Source of the DNA: Streptomyces violaceorubidus
GTDB lineage: Bacteria > Actinomycetota > Actinomycetes > Streptomycetales > Streptomycetaceae
Direction of reading: 5' to 3'
DNA length: 6,059 bases
NCBI RefSeq assembly: GCF_000717995.1
Contig: NZ_JODM01000072.1
Location: 1 to 6,059, forward strand
Positions 1 through 5,397 of this stretch are shown here, one piece after another. The notes below the pieces were generated by a model. That model saw nothing but the letters and a program-made list of their open reading frames with translations. It had not been told where the DNA came from and ran no database searches. The translations under genes were made by a program, and so were the position numbers. Within the stretch, counting starts at the first letter, position 1. Each line of letters starts with the position of its first letter.

Positions 1-2
1 TC

Positions 3-89
3 CTCCGGCGAGCCAGATGCTCCACCCGGCGTATCGGCACCATCGTCCAGGCCGTCCACACACTGCTGACCTGCAACTATTCAGGATGA
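3..89 (+). CDS. C-terminal tail of an unidentified protein (partial)
   Basis: An open frame enters from the left edge and stops at TGA 87-89, giving 28 residues that end in LLTCNYSG. Third codon positions are mostly G or C in the middle of the stretch, as expected for coding DNA in a high-GC actinomycete. The other two forward frames are also open for a short way (stops near 67 and 100), so the choice of frame rests on codon bias alone. A basic run (RRARCSTRR) is followed by a hydrophobic stretch, but there is no recognisable motif. It could be the end of a transposase or other mobile-element protein; that is a guess. It may equally be non-coding. Confidence 0.25.
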   Translation, partial: LRRARCSTRRIGTIVQAVHTLLTCNYSG

Positions 90-100
90 AAGGGGCTCAG
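73..100 (+). repeat. Imperfect direct repeat, copy A
   Basis: GCAACT, then CAGGATGA, then GGGG and GGCTC in order. The same blocks recur at 249-280 with slightly different spacing. Copy A overlaps the end of the partial frame; copy B overlaps the -35 box of a predicted promoter. The two may be element ends or duplicated control sites. Chance similarity cannot be excluded because the shared blocks are short. Confidence 0.3.
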
Positions 101-248
101 TGAGAGCGTCAGTCACGGTTGAGCGGGACGACTGTGTTCTTGCAGGTCGTCAGCCCAGGGTCGCGGCGTGCCACTGACACGATGGTGGTACTTCGCGGCG
201 GTCTTGGTACTCAACTGACCGCCCGGCGTCAGCCCTCGTCAACAGGTA

Positions 249-280
249 GCAACTCAGGATGACTTGACGGGGTGGCTCTG
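249..280 (+). repeat. Imperfect direct repeat, copy B
   Basis: Second occurrence of the GCAACT / CAGGATGA / GGGG / GGCTC block series seen at 73-100. This copy contains TTGACG, the -35 hexamer of the promoter called at 264-292. If the repeat is real it may mark an operator or a duplicated promoter-proximal segment. Confidence 0.3.
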
Positions 281-292
281 GTCCCCGATAGT
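264..292 (+). promoter_or_regulatory. Sigma-70-like (HrdB-type) promoter
   Basis: TTGACG at 264-269 and GATAGT at 287-292 are separated by exactly 17 bases. This is close to the consensus of the principal sigma factor of Streptomyces. Transcription would start near 298-301 and run rightward into the terminator at 395-430. The -10 box is only a fair match (ATA and final T fit TATAAT), so the call is probable and not certain. Confidence 0.5.
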
Positions 293-298
293 GGTGTC

Positions 299-430
299 CG
301 TCCCCAGCGTGCCTGCAGGGGTTCAAGGAACTGCACCACCAGTGTGTCCGCAGGAGTCAACGCTACTGCGTCACGAGTCTGTCCGCAGACAACCAGCTCT
401 CGTCTTTTTCATCTGACGGGGGCTTTTTTT
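299..430 (+). ncRNA. Putative small RNA or attenuated leader (about 130 nt)
   Basis: The interval runs from the predicted start of the 264-292 promoter to the end of a strong intrinsic terminator. It has no convincing start codon with a Shine-Dalgarno. It does hold pairable elements: GTGGTG (291-296) with CACCAC (334-339), CCCC/GGGG near 302-321, a GTCTG-TCCG-CAGAC hairpin at 377-390, and the terminator itself. It could be a free-standing small RNA, or the 5' leader of the membrane protein gene at 553 with transcription controlled at the terminators. It matches no RNA family I recognise. Confidence 0.35.
395..430 (+). terminator. Rho-independent terminator 1
   Basis: Arms AGCTCTCGTC (395-404) and GACGGGGGCT (415-424) pair over 10 bp with two G-U pairs. 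The loop is 10 nt and the final T begins a run of seven T (424-430). This is a classical intrinsic terminator for rightward transcription and the first of a tandem pair. Confidence 0.75.
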
Positions 431-448
431 ATGCCCGCATCCATGAGT

Positions 449-477
449 AGGCCCTGGTTTCCCGCCGGGGCCTTTTT
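449..477 (+). terminator. Rho-independent terminator 2
   Basis: AGGCCCTGG (449-457) pairs with CCGGGGCCT (465-473), giving nine pairs including one T-G. The loop is 7 nt and five T follow (473-477). It lies 18 bases after terminator 1 and acts in the same direction. Tandem placement suggests that strong insulation from upstream transcription is needed. Confidence 0.75.
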
Positions 478-552
478 CGTTTCCGCAGTCCTCAGAGTCC
501 AAGGGGTGCAGCACCAGCTGCTCGCCCGTCGTCCTGTCCCGAGGGGGAATCT

Positions 553-819
553 ATGTCTACGACCGTTCCGCAGGTGCCCGTTCCCGCGCCCGTTCCGCCT
601 GCTGTGCCGGCGGCGCCTTCTACCGCTACGTGGGTGGTGGCTGTCCTTGCCGTGCTCGGCGCGGTGGTTTTCATGGGGCTGTGCGGGTGTGTTGCCGTTA
701 TCGCCTGGCTGCGGCCCGGCGCTGCGAACCCTATCACAGTGATGACGACCGTTATGGGGGCCATGGGCACCTTGGTCACTCCGTTCATCACGATGGCCTT
801 GATGAGCCGTCGGCGGTGA
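553..819 (+). CDS. Small two-helix membrane protein (88 aa), unknown function
   Basis: A short proline/valine-rich head (residues 6-22) is followed by a long hydrophobic segment (about 26-53, containing CGC), a short RPGAANP turn, a second hydrophobic segment (about 61-84), and a basic SRRR end. This predicts two membrane helices with a charged C-terminal tail. The ATG at 553 is chosen because GAGGGGG (541-547) sits five bases ahead. The layout (under 100 residues, two helices, basic tail) resembles phage holins and small plasmid or phage membrane proteins, but there is no family motif and no endolysin is beside it. It stands alone, isolated upstream by tandem terminators and downstream by an inverted repeat, so it is probably a single-gene unit. 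Being real is likely; a holin role is speculative. Confidence 0.7.
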   Translation: MSTTVPQVPVPAPVPPAVPAAPSTATWVVAVLAVLGAVVFMGLCGCVAVIAWLRPGAANPITVMTTVMGAMGTLVTPFITMALMSRRR

Positions 820-872
820 GCATCAGCCCGCAGCCGCGGTGGCCAGGTCGACACCAGCACCCGGCTCCGCGG

Positions 873-910
873 TCCTGGTCGTACGTCACCGGCATGACGT
901 ACGACCAGGA
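873..910. repeat. Perfect 16-bp inverted repeat with 6-nt spacer
   Basis: Left arm TCCTGGTCGTACGTCA (873-888), spacer CCGGCA, right arm TGACGTACGACCAGGA (895-910). It begins 53 bases after the stop of the 88-residue protein. As RNA it would be a very stable hairpin on either strand, so it may be a terminator lacking a T-run, as is common in Streptomyces. It may instead be a protein-binding site. Confidence 0.8.
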
Positions 911-1021
911 GCACAGCGCCATCTGTCATGCCTGCGGCACACACGGGGGAACCGGACCCGGTATGGCGTCGGGATCCGAGACGACGAGGGGGAGGGTGCG
1001 ATTTCTCGGTTTCGGCTCAAC

Positions 1022-1061
1022 AGGGTCACACGACCCTTTCCAGGGTGCGGGCCGTCGGCCC
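1022..1061. terminator. Cluster of short hairpins, possible terminator of the leftward helicase operon
   Basis: AGGGTC/GACCCT (1022-1037, 4-nt loop, followed by TTTCC on the plus strand) and GGGCC/GGCCC (1049-1061, 3-nt loop, followed by TTCT) lie side by side. Removing the insertion sequence and one target copy would place these hairpins within about 65-100 bases of the helicase stop, where a terminator for that operon is expected. No long T-run follows on the minus strand, so the call is tentative. Confidence 0.35.
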
Positions 1062-1067
1062 TTCTCG

Positions 1068-1073
1068 ACTAGG
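1068..1073. repeat. Target site duplication, left copy (ACTAGG)
   Basis: ACTAGG directly abuts the left end of the insertion sequence and is repeated exactly at 2186-2191. Its CTAG core and 6-bp length match the NCTAGN target preference known for IS481. On the minus strand it supplies the last two bases of the final Thr codon and the TAG stop of the transposase. Confidence 0.9.
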
Positions 1074-2067
1074 TGTATTGCCCTGTGAGGTTGGGGACGC
1101 GGCTGGCGGGTGGTTGCCCTTTGAGCGCGGTGTGTCCGCGGTGGTGATTGTAGGTGTGCAGCCATTGCGGGAACGCTTGGCGGCGCTCGGCTTCTGACCG
1201 ATAGGGGCGGGCGTAGGCCCACTCGTCCAGCAGGGTGCGGTTGAAGCGTTCGACCTTGCCGTTCGTCTGGGGCCGGTAGGGCCGGGTTCGCTTGTGGGCG
1301 ATCCCGGCCGCTGCCAGAGCATCGCGCCAGTCGCGTGAGCGGTAGCAGGAGCCGTTGTCGGTCAGTACCCGTTCGACGGAGATCCCGGCCTGGGTGAAGA
1401 AGGCGTGGGCCCGCTGCCAGAAGGCGGTGGCGGTCTCCTTCTTTTCGTCCGCGTGGATCTCGCTGTAGGCGAGGCGGGAATGGTCGTCGACGGCGGTGTG
1501 CAAGTAGCTGTAGCCGAGGTTGGGACGGCCGGGGACGGCGCGGGGCCGGGCGGGGTCGCGGTGCGCGGAGCTGTTGCGGCCGCCCCGGGCCCTGCCGTGG
1601 ACCTTGTGCCCGCCGCCGTCGGGGATGTTGCCCAGCTTCTTGATGTCGACGTGGACCAGTTCGCCGGGACGGTCGCGTTCGTAGCGGCGCACGACGCGGC
1701 CCGTGGCCCGGTCCAGGTGGGACAGGCGGGCCAGGCGGTAGCGGGCAAGGACGCGGTGCACGGTCGAGGGCACCAGGCGCAGGAAGTGTGCGATGCGGGC
1801 CGGTCCCCACCGGCGCAGCAGGCGGACCTTGATGATCCGTCGCTCAGTGCGGGTCGGAGTACGGCGAGGGCTGTGGCGGGGCCGGCTGGAGCGGTCGGCC
1901 ATGCCGGCCGCTCCGGATGCCCGGTAACGGCCGGCCCACCGCTGAGCCGTCGTGGGCGAGACCTGGAAACGCTCGGCAGCCCGCCGCAGCGGCCAGCCCT
2001 CCTCGACCACACAGCGGGCCAGACGCAGCCGTCCGGTCTCGGTCAGGGGTGCATTACGGTGAGACAC
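1069..2067 (-). CDS. IS481-family DDE transposase
   Basis: This enzyme catalyses cut and strand transfer of its own element. The GTG at 2067 gives a 332-residue protein starting VSHRNAPLTETGRLRLARC, the usual start of this family, with AGAAAGG just upstream. The frame could open at an ATG at 2124, but the extra 19 residues are atypical. Residues 1-55 form a helix-turn-helix (GWPLRRAAERFQVSPTTAQRW) and residues 75-120 a second winged-helix-like region. The rve-type integrase core runs from about 130 to 300. Catalytic residues are D141 (in VHVDIKKLG), D237 (in LTDNGS) and E273 (in NGKVERF), with 35 residues between the last two, as expected. YNHHRGHTALKGQPP at 306-320 is the family's C-terminal signature. 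The stop codon lies outside the element, in the target duplication. The gene is intact. Confidence 0.95.
   Translation of the reverse strand: MSHRNAPLTETGRLRLARCVVEEGWPLRRAAERFQVSPTTAQRWAGRYRASGAAGMADRSSRPRHSPRRTPTRTERRIIKVRLLRRWGPARIAHFLRLVPSTVHRVLARYRLARLSHLDRATGRVVRRYERDRPGELVHVDIKKLGNIPDGGGHKVHGRARGGRNSSAHRDPARPRAVPGRPNLGYSYLHTAVDDHSRLAYSEIHADEKKETATAFWQRAHAFFTQAGISVERVLTDNGSCYRSRDWRDALAAAGIAHKRTRPYRPQTNGKVERFNRTLLDEWAYARPYRSEAERRQAFPQWLHTYNHHRGHTALKGQPPASRVPNLTGQYT
1074..1098 (+). repeat. Terminal inverted repeat, left (IRL)
   Basis: Begins TGTATTGCCCTGTGAGG and overlaps the last codons of the transposase gene (encoding VPNLTGQY), a usual arrangement in IS481-family elements. It pairs imperfectly (19/25) with 2161-2185. 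Confidence 0.85.
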
Positions 2068-2160
2068 GAGGGCCTTTCTGCCGGTGTAGACGTCGCAATC
2101 CACACCGAACCGGAAGGCCCTCACCTGTTCAAGATCCCTCAGCCGAGACCTGACTCACCC

Positions 2161-2185
2161 GTCCACAACCTCCCCGGACAGAACA
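2161..2185 (-). repeat. Terminal inverted repeat, right (IRR)
   Basis: Ends in GGACAGAACA on the plus strand and lies upstream of the transposase start. The transposase promoter should fall between here and the GTG at 2067, but no clear -35/-10 pair stands out. Confidence 0.85.
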
Positions 2186-2191
2186 ACTAGG
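2186..2191. repeat. Target site duplication, right copy (ACTAGG)
   Basis: Exact copy of 1068-1073 immediately outside the right inverted repeat. It confirms the right boundary of the insertion. Confidence 0.9.
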
Positions 2192-2248
2192 GCACGGACT
2201 GTCCACTGCGGCTCACGAGTGAACGCGTGTACGAGGTCGACCGTCCGC

Positions 2249-4906
2249 TCATGCCCACTCCACTCCCAGCTTCCGCAGGGCGTCCAGTTGCTCGGCGGTG
2301 AGCCTGTCGCGTCTGGCGCGGGTGTTCGATAGCCATACGCCAAGCCGCACCGGCGTCGGCGCCGCCTCGCCTTCCGTCGCGATCGCCACGACCGCGCCGC
2401 GCGGGACCGTCCGTTGGCCTTCCCGTTCGATCCACTGCGCCAGGGCGGCCAGCCCACGATGGAACGCCTGTTGGGCCTTGCTCCCCTTCGCCGCGCCCCT
2501 GGCTGCGGAGGCGGGAGGCGGCGTCTGGGCGGGCTTCACACTGATCCCCGACAGCCGCTTCTGCTGTTCGGTCGACAGGAGTATCCAGCCTCGGCGTTGT
2601 CGCTGGAGCCAGCGCCCGATGTCGTCGCCGTCGATCGTCACACCGGGTGCGATGTCAGGCAGTACGCCGGCGGGTTCGTCGGCGGCGAGGTCAGCGAGGT
2701 GGCGGTAGTGCCGCTGCCAGTCCAACGGCCACGGGCAGTTCCAATCCTCATCGACTGCGGCCAGCTGCTGTCCGCGCTCCGCTGCTCGCTTCGGGTTCTT
2801 GCCGAGGCCGCCTGTCCGGCGGAGGTTGGCGATGTGCTGCCCGATGGGGACGGGCCCGCCCCCGGCCGGGTCGTCCCAGACGGCGTCCTGCCGGGGAGCG
2901 AGGTGCCCGGTGGCCCGCCGGTAGGCGCGGAACACGGCGAGCTTCCTCTCCCACGCCTCTTCGCCTGGTTCCCAGACCATCCCGGCCTCGGGCGCGTCGA
3001 GGAGCTTCTTGCGGCGCGGTTCGAGTTCCCCGGTCCGTAGTGCTTTCCGCTGCTGGTGGACCCACCTCCCCAGTGGAAAAGCCTTCGTGGCCCCCACTTC
3101 GGTCTCTACGTCATAAAGAACGACGTAGAGGCCGGTGATCGCGTGTTCCTTCCGCCAGCGGACGAGGGCTTGGTAGCCCTCCAACCAAACCAGGGATTCG
3201 GGCCGGTAGACGCGGGTGCGCAGGAACGCTGCGATGGTCGCCGGGTCGCGTGGGGTGGAGAAGTGCAGCAGCGCCGACTCGACCGCACCGTCGTCACCGG
3301 CCTGCCCGTCAGATCCCTCCCCGTCGGCCGCGATGATCCGGCCGTCGGCGTTGCGCTGAATGTGGATCTTGCGTTTGCCGCTGGTGAGGGCGCGGGAGGC
3401 GAGCTGCTCGACGAGTCGTTCCGAGTGCGAGCGCAGACCTTGGAGGACGGCTACAAGCGGGCGGAACGTGGTGCTGGCGACCATGTCCGTGGGGTCTTCG
3501 CCGGGCTCGAGGAAGACGGGCACGATGATCCGCGCGACTTTCGTGGAGCCGTCGCGGTTGAGCCGGAGGGCCCGGCCGATGTTCTGCACGATTTCGACCT
3601 GGGAGCCGCGGGTGTCGGCGAAGCAGACGGCTTCGACGCCGCGCTCGCCGGTGATGTCGACGCCTTCGCCGAGGACGCGGCAGCTGGCGAGGAACGCCCG
3701 GTGCACGCGTCGGCCCTCGGCGTTGATGCCGTTGGCGAACTGGCGAAGGGTTTCGCGGCGTTCGGTGACGAGGTGGTCGCCGCACAGCCACGCCGACCAC
3801 ACCCGCTCCGGCGGCACGTGCCGTTCGGCCTCCAGCTCGTACCGCTCCGCGCCGATCGACGAGACGGGCAGCTTCTCCGCGGCCGCCAGGTCCGCGTCCG
3901 AGGCATCTCGCGCGTACAGCTCGGCGGCCGTCTGCGGCAGCTTCTCCGCGAACGCCGCCGCCTCCTCGACCTTCTGGTGGAAGGTCATGACCGTACGCAG
4001 GTTGTACGCCGCCGCGTGCTCCAGAAGCGCCGTCTGCAGGAGCGCCAGGCGCCGGCCCCGCTGCGCCTCCTCGGATTCTCCGAGGACGGGGGAGGGGTCG
4101 TGGATCTCGAGGACGTCGATCTCGAACCCGGCGAGGATGCCGCGCTCGATGGCTTCCGAGAGCCCCAGCTCAGCGCCGGGAAGCCACGCCCCGAAGGTGC
4201 CGTCCGGATCGTCCGCCATGCTCGCCAGCTCCACCTCCATCCCGCCTGCGCCCTTCTGCGGGCGGAGCGAGGCGAGGATCCGCGGGGTGGCGGTGAGGTA
4301 GAGCCGGTAGTCGGCGGGGATGCGGGCGTTGTCGTGGATCGCCGCCCACGGCCGACCAAGATCACCCGCGGTTGAGTGGGCTTCGTCCACGATGGCGAGG
4401 TCGAACGGGGCCATCTGCTGGCCGTAGAGCCGTTCCCCGCCCGCCAGGGCGGCTTCCAGCGGCCCGCGGACCGTCTGCTGGCCGGTCGGGTCCTCCGGGT
4501 CCTCGCGGTCCACCAGGGAGGCGTAGGTGGCGAACACGACCACGGGCCCGGTTCGGGCCCACAGCGCGAGCTGGATCGCATTCGTGGTGGTGCGCACCCC
4601 CAGCGCGCCCAGCACAGGGTCGTTCTCCAGCGAGCACACCGCGACCATCGGCGCCCGGTGACCCACCGCCCGCCACGCCTGCGCGGTCTGTGCGAGCAGG
4701 TCCAGGGTCGGCACGGTCACCAGGATCCGCCCGCTAGGGAAGCACTCCAGCGCGCTCGCGGCAGCCGTGATCGTCTTACCGGATCCGGTGGCGGACACCA
4801 GCGTGCCCCGGGCCCCCTGCCCGGGCACAGACGATCTTGCAAAAAATCGGATCCATTCCCGAATCGCGGTTTTCTGGGTTACCTGATGTTCCCGGAGGCT
4901 GATCAC
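2249..4906 (-). CDS. SF2 DEAH-box helicase with four helicase-associated (HA) domains (885 aa)
   Basis: A predicted ATP-driven nucleic-acid helicase or translocase. The GTG at 4906 is chosen because it overlaps the previous stop as GTGA, has AGGAAAGG about nine bases ahead, and opens directly into VISLREHQ (Q-motif-like). Upstream in-frame sequence is a shadow of the preceding gene. Core motifs: Walker A ATGSGKT (39-45), Ia TVPTLDLLAQ (64-73), II DEAH (174-177), III TATP (205-208), IV region TVMTFHQ (305-311), V VLGEGVDI (411-418), VI QNIGRALR (441-448). All look intact. After a linker (about 505-565) come four HA units (about 572-645, 651-726, 727-790, 812-885). Each has a G-x-[WH] block such as PLGRWVHQQRKALRTGEL; the third is degenerate. 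No nuclease motif is visible. Such proteins are numerous in Streptomyces and poorly characterised. It is the last gene of the three-gene operon, in the cytoplasm. Helicase assignment is firm; biological role unknown. Confidence 0.93.
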   Translation of the reverse strand: MISLREHQVTQKTAIREWIRFFARSSVPGQGARGTLVSATGSGKTITAAASALECFPSGRILVTVPTLDLLAQTAQAWRAVGHRAPMVAVCSLENDPVLGALGVRTTTNAIQLALWARTGPVVVFATYASLVDREDPEDPTGQQTVRGPLEAALAGGERLYGQQMAPFDLAIVDEAHSTAGDLGRPWAAIHDNARIPADYRLYLTATPRILASLRPQKGAGGMEVELASMADDPDGTFGAWLPGAELGLSEAIERGILAGFEIDVLEIHDPSPVLGESEEAQRGRRLALLQTALLEHAAAYNLRTVMTFHQKVEEAAAFAEKLPQTAAELYARDASDADLAAAEKLPVSSIGAERYELEAERHVPPERVWSAWLCGDHLVTERRETLRQFANGINAEGRRVHRAFLASCRVLGEGVDITGERGVEAVCFADTRGSQVEIVQNIGRALRLNRDGSTKVARIIVPVFLEPGEDPTDMVASTTFRPLVAVLQGLRSHSERLVEQLASRALTSGKRKIHIQRNADGRIIAADGEGSDGQAGDDGAVESALLHFSTPRDPATIAAFLRTRVYRPESLVWLEGYQALVRWRKEHAITGLYVVLYDVETEVGATKAFPLGRWVHQQRKALRTGELEPRRKKLLDAPEAGMVWEPGEEAWERKLAVFRAYRRATGHLAPRQDAVWDDPAGGGPVPIGQHIANLRRTGGLGKNPKRAAERGQQLAAVDEDWNCPWPLDWQRHYRHLADLAADEPAGVLPDIAPGVTIDGDDIGRWLQRQRRGWILLSTEQQKRLSGISVKPAQTPPPASAARGAAKGSKAQQAFHRGLAALAQWIEREGQRTVPRGAVVAIATEGEAAPTPVRLGVWLSNTRARRDRLTAEQLDALRKLGVEWA

Positions 4907-4943
4907 AGATTTCGACCTTTCCTTTTTCCGGGCGACATCAGGT
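4881..4943 (-). promoter_or_regulatory. Stem-loop enclosing the helicase Shine-Dalgarno and start codon
   Basis: On the minus strand ACCTGATGT (4943-4935) and CCCGG (4932-4928) pair with CCGGG (4895-4891) and ACATCAGGT (4889-4881). This gives 14 bp with a small 2x1 internal loop. The 32-nt loop (4927-4896) contains the purine-rich AAAAAGGAAAGG, the GTG start at 4906-4904 and the TGA of the upstream gene. An RNA fold here would present the ribosome-binding site in a single-stranded loop, or could be a binding site for a translational regulator. A chance fold is possible, but the arms are long and symmetric about the start. Confidence 0.5.
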
Positions 4944-5397
4944 TCTTCCACCACGTGCCCGCGCCCGAAGAGACCGCACCCCCGTCGGGGGCAGGAGCGG
5001 GGCAGGGGTACCGGTCGATCCCGCCGCGCGCGGGCAGCTCGTCCTCGAAGTCGCAGGCGGCTACGGCCTTGAAGCCGCCGTGCCACAGCGCTTCGAGCAC
5101 GGCCGTGACGGCCTGCACCACCTCGTCCGGCGTCCCCGCAGGGGCTTCGCACTCCAGCAGGGTCGGCCACTGAAGGAAGTCGGAGGGGTGGGCGTGCTGG
5201 CCGGTGGCGTAGTCGTTGGGCTCGCCGGTCACGCGCACCGGCCCGACGGTCAGCTCTGTACTGTCGTCCTCGACGAGGCCGAGGGCGTCCCGAAGCCGGC
5301 CCATGATCCGCGGGGCGGCCTCCGCGTCCACGTAGATCGAGGCGTCACTGTAAGGGGAGTCCGGAGCGAAGGGCGAAGACCCGCGATCATCTGCCAT
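4903..5397 (-). CDS. Uncharacterised 164-aa protein between ankyrin and helicase genes
   Basis: I do not recognise a named family. The ATG at 5397 is preferred over the longer frame (to 5532) because GGGAG lies just ahead and the upstream codons are a shadow of the ankyrin gene. The protein is acidic at the start, has a likely strand-helix unit (IYVDAEAAPRIMGRLRDALG, 21-40), a strand (VGPVRVTGEPNDY, 51-63), the block DFLQWPTLLECEA (73-85), a helix (about 90-107) and KAVAACDFEDELPARGG (110-126). The tail is proline/glycine-rich and ends very basic (KRKGRNL). No signal peptide or membrane segment is seen. The compact alpha/beta layout resembles small actinobacterial proteins of immunity-protein type; that is an impression, not a match. 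Its start overlaps the ankyrin gene by 11 bp and its stop overlaps the helicase start by 4 bp. Confidence 0.85.
   Translation of the reverse strand: MADDRGSSPFAPDSPYSDASIYVDAEAAPRIMGRLRDALGLVEDDSTELTVGPVRVTGEPNDYATGQHAHPSDFLQWPTLLECEAPAGTPDEVVQAVTAVLEALWHGGFKAVAACDFEDELPARGGIDRYPCPAPAPDGGAVSSGAGTWWKNLMSPGKRKGRNL

Larger units (their letters stand above)
90..552. other. Long intergenic region with promoter and tandem terminators, no convincing gene
   Basis: About 460 bases without a supportable protein gene. It holds an imperfect hairpin at 127-151 (GACGAC/GTCGTC arms), repeat copy B, a sigma-70-like promoter at 264-292, a small hairpin at 377-390 with stem GTCTG/CAGAC and a TCCG (UNCG-type) loop, and two intrinsic terminators. 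Open frames that cross the terminators look spurious. No tRNA or rRNA is recognisable. Confidence 0.6.
1074..2185 (-). mobile_element. Complete IS481-family insertion sequence (1,112 bp)
   Basis: Both ends were located by comparison. The left end 1074-1098 (starting TGTATTGCCCTG) and the reverse complement of the right end 2161-2185 (starting TGTTCTGTCCGG) match at 19 of 25 positions, and both begin TGT. Perfect ACTAGG duplications flank the element. One transposase fills almost all of it, on the minus strand, and is intact with all DDE residues, so the copy is probably recent and potentially active. It lies between the 88-residue membrane protein gene and the end of the helicase gene, with its transposase in the same orientation as the helicase operon. 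Confidence 0.92.

Noticed and set aside
310..332. GGTTCAAGG resembling a tRNA T-loop
   Set aside because: No acceptor, anticodon or D stem can be built around it.
342..416. Possible 24-residue leader peptide upstream of terminator 1
   Set aside because: GTG at 342 has only a distant AAGGA, and there is no run of regulatory codons that would suggest attenuation.
272..742. Plus-strand frame of 156 codons starting GTG at 272
   Set aside because: It crosses two strong intrinsic terminators and overlaps the better-supported gene at 553. Its product is arginine-rich without a domain.
630..1088. Plus-strand frame of 152 codons running through 830-1067
   Set aside because: It overlaps the 88-aa gene out of frame, crosses the 16-bp inverted repeat, enters the insertion sequence, and has no ribosome-binding site.
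1405..2190. Plus-strand frame of 261 codons opposite the transposase
   Set aside because: It is a shadow of the intact IS481 transposase, with no ribosome-binding site or recognisable domain, and it runs across the insertion boundary.
3056..4375. Long plus-strand frame (439 codons) opposite the helicase
   Set aside because: It is antisense to a gene with all SF2 motifs intact. Long antisense frames are routine in high-GC DNA, and its product is low-complexity with no domain.
4907..5170. N-terminal extension of the helicase frame by 88 residues
   Set aside because: The extension is arginine/glycine low-complexity and overlaps the 164-aa gene in another frame. The GTG at 4906 has a good Shine-Dalgarno and a GTGA overlap with the previous stop.
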